Source: Strigamia acuminata (Eukaryota; Arthropoda; Chilopoda; Geophilomorpha; Linotaeniidae). From it: 64,000 nt of DNA. Each line of letters opens with the position of its first letter. Positions within the stretch are counted from its first letter, which is position 1. The position numbers were made by a program, and so were the translations under genes. The notes beneath the pieces were generated by a model. The model was not told where the DNA came from. It did no database searches and worked only from the letters and a program-made list of their open reading frames with translations. Of this stretch, positions 43,160 through 55,706 are shown one piece after another. The DNA lies in NCBI GenBank assembly GCA_949358305.1, contig OX442314.1, positions 24,793,060 through 24,857,059 on the forward strand. Reading direction: 5' to 3'.

Positions 43160-45715
43160 TCAGGCCATACATATTTTGTCCACGTCACAACCATCGGCAA
43201 TACTTTGATAGATGTGTATAAAATCGGCGAGGGGACACGGCTGACTCGAGCACTGCGAGAAAACCAGCTCGCGCTCTTGGAAGAAACTCGCTACTCTGTG
43301 CTCGTATTTGCATTCCAGCAAAATGAATGCTAAATTCGAGGCGAAGGGGTTGATGTAGCTGGTTCGCCAAGCTCGCTGTTGTTGGGTGTTCATGTTCGAA
43401 GCGAGAGGCGGTTCCTCATCTTTAAATAAACCCATTCGAGCGAGGACCTTTAAGAGCATTCCCGATGAGCCGAAGCGAAGAACGATGTTTGGTTCCGTCC
43501 GGTTGTATATAGCTTTGGATCTGAGAATAATGGCGGAGATTTAGCTGCGTTTTTTGTTTGTTTTTCGTGGAAACTCACGTTAACCGTTCTATCAAGTCTC
43601 GAACGGGTGGGCAGGCTTGCATGTAGTTTATTTGATGGCCGTAACCGTGTTTATAATACATTTTTATATCTTCCGCGTATTCTAGTAATTTGAGGTCTCT
43701 GGATCTGAAAGCTGCGCACCAGGGCGAGACGGTGTCCTCGTCCCAGGCAGCTTCGAAACGACAGGCGTCGTACATCAATTCTACGTCCGCTGGTGATAAA
43801 ATTCGGAGTGAGATTTAAAATTGTTAGAGGTTTTGACAAGGATTTGTTGGTATTCGACAGTTTTCTGATACTCCGTGCAAATTTTATAAATTTATTGGAA
43901 TATATTTTTTTAAAAATCTGAAATTTGTCAAAATTTATCAAAATTTTCTCAATCTTTTCTACATTAAAGAAAAAAAATGTCAAATTTTAATTGAAATTTT
44001 CGAAAATTGCTCAAATTTTATCGATAATACCACTCGCCGGTTCTCGACCAATGAGAAGTAGCCGAAGCAACCGAAGCAGCCAATCAGCTCACTTACCATG
44101 TGATAATTTCCATTTAAGTCCGACTCGTTCCGTCACGTCTTTAATCAAATTCTCCATCTTCTCGCCCTTATTAAATTTAGCAACTTCGAACAACGCTTTA
44201 TGGTTGAAGGAGACCGTCTAGTAATTACAGAACATTGTAAATTTTTGAGCCGTTCTGTTTAACTCTTTTACAATTCTCACATTTTGCCACAAGCGGCAAG
44301 TCTTGTAAAACCGAAGCAACTGATGGTCTTCCACCGGTATGTGCAGTCTTGCATCATCGCCCCATAAACCCATCATGAAAAATTTAGCGCTCATTTTAAC
44401 CCTTTCATTGTCTATCACACGTATGTCCAGTTTCCGTCGATATCGTTGCTGCTGAAGCAGCCCAGGAAACCGAATTTTGAATCGCATTCCTAAAAGTAAT
44501 ATTATTTAAACAAAAAACAATAAAAAAAAGTATTAAAATAAATTATGTATACAAACCAGTGGCTTTTAATTCGCTCTCTCCAATCGGTGCTAATTTCTCG
44601 GCCATGTCCACCGTCAAGTGGCTATGCCACGATTTTAAATTTTCCAAATCGACCTCACATAATGTTCCTTTAAAACAAAAAATTAAAAATTAACGAAAAA
44701 ATGAATAAAAACGATTCAATTTGGTGATAGTCTGTTTCACCTAATTTTCATCCAGCATTAAATTTTACACGATTTTACCCGGTTTTACACGATTTTATCT
44801 GGTATTACATTATTTTATCTGGTTTTACACAATTTTATCTGGTTTTACACGGTTTTATCTGGTTTTACACGATTTTATCTGGTTTTACACGATTTTATCA
44901 AGTTAGACACAAATTTATCCGTTTTTACAAGTTTTTACCCGTCCTAATCTGCCCTAAAATCAATTAAAAACGAGTTAAATTATGTAAAAACGAGTAAAAT
45001 CATGTAAACACGAGTTTAAACGGGTACAAACTGTTAAAACCGAATAAAATCGAAATACCGATCATTCGATTTTTCTGTTTTTTGATTTCAGGAAAAACAG
45101 GAATTCATATTTCTCCGGATTAAAATTAGGCAAAACAGGAATATAAATCATTCTATGAATCATTCCTTGCATTCATAGAACCTTTTTTCTGCGTTGCCGC
45201 CACAACAATTGCATCACGTATGGAGGGCAGTCGGTCGCGCATCCTTCTGACGACGTCCAACTTGGGATATCGTGTTCCGTGCCGCGAGAGAAAATAAAAC
45301 TGAACCGGAGTGCATCCTAGGATTTAGGTTTCGATTTTTACTATGGTATAAATTTTACAAATCCAATATAAGTGTTAACCAGGGTAATCAATTTGTCGAA
45401 CTGTGTACCCTCGTACTTCATCGTATGAAGTTTTCGATCCGAATAGTTTGTACGGCATCCGTTCGTACGCGTAACAGGGTTTATTGTTTTTGGAGCAACT
45501 TACAAAATAAGATAATGATATTAGCAATATAATTTGTAAGTGCCGCTTCATGTTTGACGGGCCTGTGTTGAAATAAAATATAATTTTTTACTGTCAGTCA
45601 CTCATTTTATTTCGTGTGATAAACTGCAAAATACCTGCTCGGTCAGTGACATCGATTTGTACGGGAAGTCTCGTCACCAAACTCCATTTGGTACCGTGAA
45701 AATAGTTCACAAATA
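43160..45715 (-). CDS. MINPP1: Multiple inositol polyphosphate phosphatase-like, second catalytic motif lost
   Basis: Exons, 5' to 3': 45635-45715, 45182-45316, 44557-44667, 44272-44489, 44097-44217, 43579-43789, 43160-43520; about 412 codons, start exon not found. MINPP1 is an ER-lumen or secreted histidine acid phosphatase that removes phosphate from InsP6 and related inositol phosphates and from 2,3-bisphosphoglycerate. Seen: YFHGTKWS (family YFGTKT), CTPVQFYFLSRHGTRYP with the intact nucleophile motif RHGTRYP, SPWCAAF, YYKHGYGHQINY, RMGLFKDEEPP, and an NPFASNL-like block. Where the family has FGHAET (proton donor His) this protein reads FGSSGM, at 43457-43468. That suggests weak or no phosphatase activity, unless another residue substitutes. 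The 5' end is uncertain: the first recognised exon has an in-frame stop upstream and a weak acceptor. The C-terminus lacks KDEL. TTTATT (minus-strand AATAAA) is at 43095-43100. Confidence 0.9.
44755..44960. repeat. Tandem repeat, about 20-bp unit, in MINPP1 intron
   Basis: About ten copies of a TTTTATCTGGTTTTACACGA unit fill much of the intron between the exons at 44557-44667 and 45182-45316. Copies drift towards the 45000 side. Confidence 0.7.
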
Positions 45716-46755
45716 CTCAACATTTTTTTACCGAAATTGATATTCCTAAAAACTGAAAATGAAAGAATTAGATCAGGTAAAATTCACAATACATCATTTT
45801 AATACTTGCCTCCATTTTGAAAGTTATGGTTACAGCCGATTTTAGATAAACAATGACCAAAAGTTCAACAATTTAACTACACATTAGGCCTAATGGCGCA
45901 TGACACTGTGGGTGCACTGGGCATTCATTTATGGCCCCGTTTCAGTAGATCAGGTTACCAAAAATATTTTTTTCATGCCCCATTTTGTGTTTGGGCCCCA
46001 TTTATACCTGTCTATAAGCAATAAATCACAACCGATCCAAAACTCGGTTCAGCTCGTCAATTTTTTTTAATACCAAATAGAATTACAAGAAGACTTCAGA
46101 TTCATTCTATTTATTTCAGTATAACTACAATAAGTATTTAATAACTTTCTCACATGAAATGCATGTAGCGTATTACCAACATATAAAGTAGCCATTTTTG
46201 TTGTTACCAGCTCCTTTCGTCAGAAACTTCAATTATTTTATCCCTTACCAACGACACCAAAAGAAAAAGAAAGAAGAAAAAAATCCAAATTATGTCAATT
46301 TCTATTACGGAGTAATATTTATACTTTTTGTTCGTGTATATATATATAAATATATTGCAAGTAAAATTTCGGTAACGAATTGCTGCTGTTGTAACAAATA
46401 ACGATCATTTTGTGCATTGACAATTATAGGATTATGAAGAAAATATACCAGACTATAAAACTGTACATTGTATACAAAAAAAAACGAAAATTACTGGTCA
46501 TTAGTCTACAATATGGAATGCTAAAAGTTGATTTTACATTCTATCGATCGAATGGACCGTTCTAATGGGATATTTTTTACCAAAAACCGGTCCGATAGTG
46601 ACTTTTATCGTTCTTTCATTCAATATTGCTCGTCGCCAATACAACAAACTTCAAAGAAAGGTGGGGAGAAATACTGAGATTTCTGTTTATAACAATATAC
46701 AGTTCAATGTCGACTAATTCTATTCTGCTTTTTATTCCAAAAACTATGCACGCCG

Positions 46756-49700
46756 CTAAACCTTTTCAAAAAGAACTTTCATGTCATTTAACGAGCGTTC
46801 AATTTGACGTGAAAATCGCATAGAATCCTGAAATAAATTAATTACCGCAATTAGATTGATCTGTTTATTTATTTATTTTTGAAGTTCTTACTGTTTCCGG
46901 TGATGACTTTTTGCTTGAAATATGAAAAAACAGCATATTCTCACCAGCTATGATATACGACACACCATAACCATCATCCGCCACCTTTTAATGCAAACAA
47001 TAGTTTAGAAATTGAAATATAAAGGCTGGGACACGAGTTTTGTGCATCTGAGGCGACTATTTTAAATTGCACCGATCAAAAATTAGAAATAAAAATGGTC
47101 TTTGAACACTTAAACGTGTTTTTAGTATAAAAATGTAAAGACAAAAAAATACTTCAAGTGCTAAAAAAATCGTTTGAAAAATTCATCTTTTTGTACGTAA
47201 AAAATATTGTTTCAGCACGTTAATGCTCTTTTTGCACGTAAAAATCTACTTATTCGCTCATTATTGCACTTTTTACACGTAAAAATCGATTATTTTGGCA
47301 CAAAATTTACTTTTTGGCCCAAATAAGAATGTTTAAACCAAAAAATATATTTTTTAGATGAATTATTACGAATTACTTTTTAAATTTAAAAAAAAATAAT
47401 ATATTTTTGATGCAAAAAAGTATCCCCATAGCAAATGCATTTCAACATACAAAAATGTCATTTCTTAGACCAAAAAATGTATTTCTCCCAAGATTGCCGC
47501 CCCAGTTGCCACAAAAAAAAGTCTTTCATATCTTACCGGGCCAAACCCGCCTCCCGAAGAGATATAATCTGGATGCTTCGCAAGATCTAATCTACTCGTT
47601 TGGCCCTGCGGAGTCTGGCTCGTTGATAAACGCCACGGCTCGCTGAGCACCTCCTTCAAGAACGGCGAATCCAACTCGAGATATTTCGAGATTACGTACA
47701 AACAAAACAAATGACGATCGATGCCTTTCCCGCACATCGCATCTTGGTAACCCCGCTGATGCACTTTGCACGCCGCCTGTAGCAATAAAATTCTCTCCTC
47801 TTTCTGCAAAATTCATCCACAATTTAAATAAATAACTAACAAAATTAAATACAACCTCCATCTTACTGATTTAGTGTTATCTTCCATAGCTTTCACCCAC
47901 TCGCTCGACTCAACAGTGCACGGTCGCACAGTTTCAGTGCGCCCCTCGCGGTACAGTCGAGTCATTGATGCTTCGTACGTCAAGTTAAATTTTCCAGCGT
48001 CCTGAGATTAAAAAGATTTTTTTTTTAATTCAATTAAGTTGATTTTAATTCTCAAAACTAATTTTCTTGCCCTATAATAAGCCAATTGAAGCGCCATCTG
48101 AATGAATGCATCGGGACTGACTCGGCATTTCTTCATTAAACCTTTCCCGTATTTGTCAAACGCCAAAATATGAAGATCTACGTCAGTTAAAATGCTCACT
48201 GCCAATTGCACAGATTGCTGAATTATATCCAAACACTAAAACCAAAAGAAAAAAGTTACAAAATCAATCAAATGGTGAATGGAATTCATTTAAATTCGCT
48301 ACTAACGTCCTGTTTTATGTCCCATTTTAATCGAATGGGCAGTGGTGGCTCAGATGTGACTGTCCCTTTGCAATGTCCAGTTTCGTCATATCTATATACA
48401 CAGAAAAATAAATAAATACATTTTCCTTCCCAAAATAACGATGTTAATAATTTGAAAAACAAAACAATCATGCAGCTAAAAATGTACCATCAACTGAACT
48501 GATCAACTAAATTTGTACAAATTGAAGCCTAAACTGCCATGCTTTTTATTTTTCAGTTATGGGTTTTATTTAAAACTAATTTTTAAATTTTAGAATATTC
48601 TGTTCTAATACCTAAAAATGTCTACTGGTGAATAGGTGTTTTTAGAGTGCGTAGTAAATTGGTAGAATGTTATTAGTATGTAAAAATAGAGCTATAAGGC
48701 CCATTCATAAAGTTATTTAGACTAACCAGCATTTTAAACAACGTATTTAAACTGTTAGTCTCGCTCTAACTTCAAAAATGGCGGTCGATTTAGTCTGTTA
48801 AACATGCATTTATAAATGCGCCTAAAAGTTTTTGTTAGTAAAAGATGTTGCTATTAGAGTCATTATACATGCATCTTATATTATATTAATTTAAAAAAAA
48901 AACTTAGTTGTATTTTTGTTAAAAATAAATAAATCTGTTGGCAATTTTAATTTTTTTGAAATATTTAACTTCTAACTTGCAAATCTGCATCAAAAACGAC
49001 TAAATGTGTATACATGTTCCAGTACAGAAGTGAACACTAGTTGTGAATACAAAACGTCAACTGTATTCACAACTATACTAGAATTAGCACATCACTTGTT
49101 AGGCCCCAAAAAATGTAAATTTAAATTTATTTTGTCTGTTCCAAACTAACACTCGATTAAATATTTAAATATCAAATTAAAAAGCCGTAATGTTAAATTA
49201 GAAACCCTATGGTAATCCATTTACCCATCACGATCATCAGCCAAAGCATTTTCCCAAAGATGTCCCATGATGGGCGCATCGGCCCTAATCAATTAAAAAC
49301 AAAATTAACAAAAAATCGTAAAAACGTAATACCAAATTAAAATAAAAATACAAAAATCTCCCATCAAGTAACGCTAGCTGAAATAAAAACAAGCAGAAAC
49401 AGGAAAACGTACTTAGTGTAGTAACAAGATTGTGCCGGCGAATTTGCTGCATTCAAAATGTGTTATTGCAGTAAGACATTTTTGGTTTAGGTTTTAACAA
49501 GAATAAACTACAACATACATACACACATTAAAGAGAATATATAAAAATAAAAGAAAATTCTGCTCATGACCTCCCTGTCAAGAAATGAAATTTTACCCTG
49601 TTAAAAATAAGTCTTCGCTGAACACATATTCCCACATGTGCGCCATGACAGCAGCATCCGCCCTAAAACATCATAATAAACATCTTAAAGAATTTCAATG

Positions 49701-52700
49701 TATTATTTACACAAACTATCACACAATTAGAACAAAATAATTATTAACGAGGAAAAATGCATTTAGACGCCAACAAATGTACATTTTAGGGCTAAAAATT
49801 AATTATTTTAGGTAGAAAATGCGAATTTTAGGCCGTAAATGCACTTATGTTCAAAATTTATCCTTTTAGACCAAAAACTTCAATTCATTTTTTAAACACA
49901 AAATTGCCGTTTTTACTGGAAAAAATGCACAAAAAGGATGAAAAATGCTATTTCAGACCCTAAAGCAAATACTATTTAACTCACCATGAATGCTCAGCAT
50001 TAAAACCGACCTAAAATTTCAACAACAAAAAAATTAATCAAAAATTTAAAATAAAATAAAAATCAACAAATCAATAATCAAATTATTTACTCTGCCATTT
50101 TTAGCAACTACTAAATTGAAAGACTTGTCGAACCAGCGATCATAACCTTTTCCATGCAGCAAAACTCGTGCAAAATGATCTAGTTTTGAAGGATCCGCCT
50201 AAACACCAACCCAAAATAAACAAAATAAATAAATAAGCAAATAAAAACTAAATCAATTGCTCAAAAATCACAGGATCGTAATGAAATTCTTCATCCTCCA
50301 AAACAACACAAAAAGCTGCTCTCTCAATTGCGTGTAACGATGTTTTATTAATACCCGTAGAAAAATACGCCGCTCTCGCCATGGCCCACGTTGGCCTGAA
50401 AAACATCATTTCATTAACACTTATTCACCAGTAAACAAGGAGACTGCGCTTTCTCAACCAAATCAACGTTAAAAATCCTCTTTTCCTCAACAATTTTACA
50501 AAAATATCCCAAATTTCTTTGACATTATTCGTTCATTCACCAATAACGATCACAAAACCCAATTTCCCATCATAAAACACCAAAATCTTGATATTTTACA
50601 CAAAAACGCAGTCTCTAACGTCATTTTATCACCGTTCAGCAGCCGTTAATGCCGCAAGATGCTCTTCTCCTTTCTCCGGTCGTGCCTCGGTATCGTCGAG
50701 AATCTTTTGTATTTGCCATTCAATTTCCGCCGGTGACAACAACAGCCCACGATGGTGAACGTACACCTTATAGTAGCAACCACGGCAATACACCGATACG
50801 TGTGTAGAATCATTCATATGTGCAACTTTATCTGAAAACGACAAAAATGTAGAGCAAACTTAACTTTTACCGCGTAATTTTTACCAGTCTCGATGCCAGG
50901 AAGGCGCGTAGTGTTAAAAACGCGTTCGTATTGCCACGAACACAGCGGGACGACGCCTTGTACCAAAATCTAAAAACATTACAATTAATATTCCAAGTTA
51001 TTTTAGTTTTAATATACGATATACCGGTTGCAATTCTTGTCTCTCGATGGATCGGCGAAAGAGAATGCACGAATGAATGATCATTGCCGCTCGGGCTGCC
51101 TGGATTCTAGTCGGGTGTACCATAATGGCATCCATACCGTAAAAATTACTGTTCACCATAATTGAAGAACGACCTCGTAGGTATACATACTCTTCCCACC
51201 AATCGGATACCTTAAAGAGATAACAAAGTATAATTTTTATAATTATTTATATATATATTTTTTTAAATTAAATACAAAATTGGGATTTTTTTCTTACGTA
51301 ATTAGTAGCCCACCATGATTTGAGTATCAAATATCGCTGTAAACGCGGTGCGATCGTTCTTTGGAAGTCGCACGCTAATCTTTCCATTCGTGAGTATTTT
51401 TCATCATCCAATAACGGACGTACAGATCTTAAATACTAAAAAAAAAATTTTAAAAAAAAATTAATAAATAAAAATTAAATAATAAAAATTTAAAAAATTA
51501 TCTATAATATTTTGTTGTGATGCAAAAATCATACTGGTCAGTGACCAAATGATTTATGAACCCTGATATTTTAAAAAAAATAAATAAATTGGATTTTGAT
51601 TGCACTTTGATTCGAGTGAAAAAAACAAAAACAAATAAAAAAAATAGACAAATTTTGGCGATTTGCATTACCCGTTGCATTGTATCTTGTATGGCCGGAA
51701 CGGGTAATCGAGGTAGAGACGCCTGAAAACTGTGCAGTTGAGGTTTCCTTCCCGAAAGTATTTTTACTGCCAACTAAAAATCAAAAAAAAATTAAAAATT
51801 AAATAAAATGAATTAAAATAAATTGAATTTACCAGCCAGAACTTCGTCTTCCTGCTTATACTGGCTCCTTTACACCGTGATTCATACATCCAGCCTTTGT
51901 AAACTAACAAAGCTTTAAGTACGTGTTGCAGAAATAAAATCACCAACCACCAAGCCAAAATGCCGTATAAAAAACAACTTAGAAAAAAGGAAATTGTCGA
52001 ACCTAAAAAAAATCTAAAAAAAAATAATTAAATAAACATAAAAAAAAATTTTAAAATAATTTAAATTATTATAAACCTTAATATTTTCTCTTGAATGGTG
52101 TAAACATAGCCACCAGACACATCAATTCCCGCATATATAAGGGCTGTAACGATACTGATGGTAATAAGTAGAGTTTGCAATGACGCCGGATAAATCCCAT
52201 TTTCAACATTATTCTAAAAAATAAAAAATAATAATTAATAAACTAATTAAAATCAATTTCAAACACATATTTTCCAACTTTTAACCCATTATTCACTATA
52301 AACACGCATTAGAACAAACACCTTCAACGTTATTTTAATCCTTTTGAAAGAAAACCGTTGCCTCATCCTCTCAAAACATATAAATTCAAAAAGAATAACA
52401 TACAATATCAAAAAATCATCGATGAACGTTTAAGAAAAATATAAAACATAAGAATAATAATTAAAAGCAACAATTTCCACTTCGCCATGGAAACAAACAA
52501 TATCGTTTCCATGACGACTCAATAATTGAATTATTTTCAACTTTAAATCGCGTTTCAACCGCCAAAAACACCTTGAATCTGATTAAACGTTTCCTCCACG
52601 ACCGCACGCCACTGCTCCACACAAGATGGAGAACTTCGTGATCAAAGTTGACGTGAACTCCTTCGTGTGTGACGCTGAATGAGAAAGCAACAGCAGCATG

Positions 52701-52712
52701 GGCTTCGGCCAT
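46756..52712 (-). CDS. CPT1: Carnitine O-palmitoyltransferase 1, with alternative exons
   Basis: Exons, 5' to 3': 52572-52712, 52077-52213, 51833-52013, 51672-51773, 51298-51435, 51025-51210, 50885-50969, 50633-50831, 50272-50395, 50091-50198, 49985-50010, then 49597-49662 or 49225-49284, 48307-48391, 48071-48235, 47867-48001, 47537-47803, 46892-46984, 46756-46827. With the 66-bp alternative exon the product is 769 aa (human CPT1A 773). The enzyme, on the mitochondrial outer membrane, moves long-chain acyl groups from CoA to carnitine and is inhibited by malonyl-CoA. Seen: the regulatory N-terminus [15 protein letters not shown], two membrane helices, [44 protein letters not shown], catalytic His474 in [44 protein letters not shown]. 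One intron (48002-48070) uses a GC donor. TTTATT (minus-strand AATAAA) is at 46731-46736. Confidence 0.98.
48695..48829. mobile_element. Short MITE of the GCCGCCATTTTTGAAGTTAG family, in CPT1 intron
   Basis: Ends TAAGGCCCATTCATAAAG and ATAAATGCGCCTA, with AGTCTCGCTCTAACTTCAAAA as the inner block, match the families at 4298 and 29095 in reverse. It is internally deleted, at about 135 bp. Confidence 0.55.
49225..49284 (-). other. CPT1: CPT1 alternative exon, distal copy (60 bp)
   Basis: Reads [19 protein letters not shown] between a GATTAG acceptor and a GGGTAAAT donor. Phases are identical to those of 49597-49662, so either can join W476 to G-Y-D-E-T-G-H. It is two codons shorter than the other copy and than vertebrate CPT1. 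Confidence 0.9.
49597..49662 (-). other. CPT1: CPT1 alternative exon, proximal copy (66 bp)
   Basis: Reads [20 protein letters not shown] with a TTTTAG acceptor and a GGGTAAAAT donor. Length equals the vertebrate segment and HMWEYV is closer to the family HLWEYV. It lies 312 bp upstream of the second copy; using both would shift nothing in phase but would duplicate the segment. Confidence 0.9.
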
Positions 52713-54567
52713 CCTAGCTGACGATACGACGCTTTATTTCACGAGTTTGTGAGTTTTATCTATTAAAAAAAAAAAAAAATTAGAAAAAAAATTAATTCAA
52801 TTAATGGACCTTTGGTTAGTCAATGAAAGTTCATTGATATTAATAAATAAATTAAATGTAAACACAATTTTTTTCCCCCGTAATAACAGATAAGAGAATG
52901 TAAATACTATCTACACAGCAAATATTTATAATACGCCGCACGTATATTCGGGAACAGGAAGTGAGTAAAATAATATCAATAACAGCTGTTAATTAATTTA
53001 ATATTTGGCACACTAACAAGTGGTCCGTCAATGCGAGCTAATTGGATCGAGTGGATTGAAAAAATAGCAGATTTCGTCGATTAATTAACATTTTGATTTT
53101 TAACATTTTTGAAATTAAATCTTAACACCTGTGGATGGTTTTTGGAAGCTTAATTATAATTTGGTTCGTAGTTATGCACGAAAATGAGCATTTTTTAAAC
53201 TATTTTTTCGGTCGAAACGCCAATTAAAATGTGTTTGAAGTAATAGGCACAAATCCAAACCACTTTGCACAAGTTATTAACCAAATTGACCGTTTTATTC
53301 CAATCCAGACGTCCAATTTGCATCAGAATTGAGTCAATTGAATGCCAAAAAGATCCTGCAATGTTAAAAAAGAAAGAAAAAATCATCAAAAATTAATTTC
53401 AATACCATACACAATCGATAAATCTTCCAATATTTCACAACGCACCAACAAGATTAATAGAAAGAAAGCGGAAATAAGTTCCCCAGTCATAAATTGGAAA
53501 CTCTAGAGCGAGCGGCTTACCTACTGTATTTGGCTCGGCCTGTGAAACTAGAGCGCGTGGTGGGGAGAAGGGGAGACTGTGGTAGTATACGTAAGCACAA
53601 TATTTACACAAAAATAAGATTAAATCCCGATTCGATCAATAAATAATCACACAATTTTTCTTTTGCTTATAGTTTTTTTACTTCCCACAATTAAAACAAA
53701 ACATTTTACTTCAAATTTTAAATTTTTTTTTTTAAATTTGATTTTTTGCTTTCCCATTTCGTCACTAGTTGTTAAGTTATGTACCCCCCGAACTGTTGAC
53801 CTTGATTTAGCCCATCCTTTAGGCTACCACAGGTGACCCCTTAAACTTCCTGGTTCTGGTTACATCTGCAATAATTCGACATGACTTTTTGTCACCATTT
53901 CATGCCCAATTTTTCTAAATTTGAAGGAATTTTCATCCAAATAAAAAACAACAATTTTTTTTTTTTTTTTAAATCAATTATTAATAGTCAATTTTTCAAA
54001 ACTATGACCTGGATTAATTCCAAGTTTGGGGAACTCGGTTCCCCATTCAAAAATAGACGGACGAGACTTAAAGTTTAAATCATTTGAGGTTTTTTCGTGT
54101 TGGTTAGAAATTGGTGGAAACAGACGAGGTGGGGATTGGGTGAGATGATACTTAACGATTCGCCACTAAATCAATCAATACAACTAATGGGGCACATTAA
54201 AACTGACTGAAAATAATGTGTATGGAAATGGGTGAAGTTCTAGTGTTAAGTTTTATACGAATAAAGGCGTACTTGCTTCGAAATGATAGTATTTAGCTCA
54301 CCTGCTGCAGGAGAAAACAGAACTCGAAAACCTAAAGCTCATGCACTGATCGTAGCGCCGTATGCGCATGCGTTTGTTGACGATGGCGGCGCTAGCGCCA
54401 ATGTTGATCAACGATGAAATGCATAACTATTATATCACATGTACTCGCACATGTGAAAATTTTATTTTATATTTTATGCAAATCACTATGAGGTATAAAT
54501 ATTCTCGTCCACCAAGTTTAGTGCCCATTTCACAAGTGATTTCAACAGAAAGTGAAAAATTGAAAAA
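52713..54567. other. Divergent intergenic region CPT1 / small tail-anchored gene
   Basis: No coding exon is recognised. The right edge holds GCGCATGCGT (about 54364-54373), a perfect NRF1-type palindrome core, and GATGGCGGCG just after, so a promoter for the plus-strand gene is likely there. The left edge, upstream of the CPT1 start, is AT-rich with no clear element. The short frames at 53195 and 53881 resemble nothing. Confidence 0.45.
54364..54395 (+). promoter_or_regulatory. NRF1-like palindrome with adjacent ATGGCGG
   Basis: TGCGCATGCGT is the consensus of NRF1 sites, which sit in promoters of many nuclear genes for mitochondrial and housekeeping proteins. GATGGCGGCG follows about 11 bases later. 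Position is about 190 bp before the start codon at 54568. The role is inferred. Confidence 0.4.
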
Positions 54568-54921
54568 ATGAACACCGCTTCAGCAGCCTGGGATGCAGCG
54601 AACGAGGCATCCAAGGTTACTTGGCATCAACCACTGCATCAACCAGTCAACCAATTAATTAGGTTTGAGGTATTTCATTTTTTATAAAATCATTTTATAA
54701 AATGTATTTCAGGTATGTACAGTATGTACATTATTTTTAATTTTTTTTTTTAGTTAGAAAACGATAGTATTGTACGTTTATTCGGCGCAACCATAGTTCA
54801 TGTAGAAAGTCAAGCAGTCAGGAAATCAAGATTTCATACGGATTTAATGGTGTTAACTACTAACTTATGTATTTTGTTTGTGATTTATTCACGTGTTTTG
54901 TTATACGTACTATTGTATTGA
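54568..54921 (+). CDS. Small unknown protein, predicted tail anchor
   Basis: Two exons, 54568-54669 and 54754-54921, join phase-0 to 89 codons. The start ATG follows GAAAAA; the acceptor has a long T tract. The first exon is rich in Ala, Trp, Gln and His; the middle reads ENDSIVRLFGATIVHV; the last 25 residues are hydrophobic (NLCILFVIYSRVLLYVLLY) and end almost at the stop, so a C-terminal membrane anchor in the ER or mitochondrial outer membrane is plausible. I do not recognise the family. The NRF1-like promoter upstream supports a real gene. Splicing is inferred: without the intron the frame stops after about 38 codons. Confidence 0.5.
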
Positions 54922-55706
54922 AATAACGAATTGTTCATATTAATGTCTGTTTAATGTCTGTTTAGTTGAGACGGGCTATTTTTTTAAAACTACTTTTGAT
55001 AAGATTATAACGTACCAATACGAAAAAAGAAACGAAAAATAAAATCATTATATTTGCTATTTTTGCTATATTGTAGTTGATTTTTTGGAGAAAGTGGCCG
55101 GGTAGGGTAAGGGCTAAAGTTTGGCTGGATTTCAATTGAGTAAACAAAAGAATTTAAAAAATAAAATAAAAATAAAGTTTAAAAAAGTTCAGAAATTGAT
55201 TGGGACAAACAGAAATTGATTTTTAAATTAAAAAAAAAATTATTTAAAAATTAGAATTAAGAAAAAAAAAAGAATTTACATGGCAGGTACCGGAGGGTTT
55301 TGAACTGGAAATAAAATACAAACACAACTCTCATGCATTATTTTTTTTACTGCATAGCATCATTTTTTAAAAAAATAAAATCGGAGATGTTTTTGTTGGA
55401 TTGAACAATATACATTTGGAATGTATGGTCAACTCGACACTGATTGGTCGAGTGACCCGTCATGTTTAGAAAACGTGACATTATTGGGGGTATTTTAACC
55501 CCCAAACCATTGTTGAATAAATAATCAGATTCAGTTCATCTTAAGCATTGTCGTATACACTTCATTCATTCTTGCATAACTTCAGTTTTGGAATGTTTTA
55601 CAATCATTTATTTACATTAATATTCAACTATTCACAAAAAATAAACAAATTTTTTATATTTTCAATATGAAAAACAACAAATCTCAATTTTAAATTTTAA
55701 ATTCAT
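54922..55706. other. Intergenic between converging genes
   Basis: The sequence is AT-rich. A 61-codon minus-strand frame (54962-55147, TTG start) with one hydrophobic segment has no ATG and no known relative. TTTATT at 55607-55612 is the likely poly(A) signal of LTO1 on the minus strand. Nothing else is visible. Confidence 0.45.

Noticed and set aside
45635-45715. Reading FHGTKW as a mutated RHGTRYP active site of MINPP1
   Set aside because: The real RHGTRYP lies in the next exon (45182-45316); this segment matches the family YFGTKT block.
54962-55147. 61-codon minus-strand frame with one hydrophobic stretch
   Set aside because: Starts at TTG, no ATG, no splice partner, low-complexity residues.
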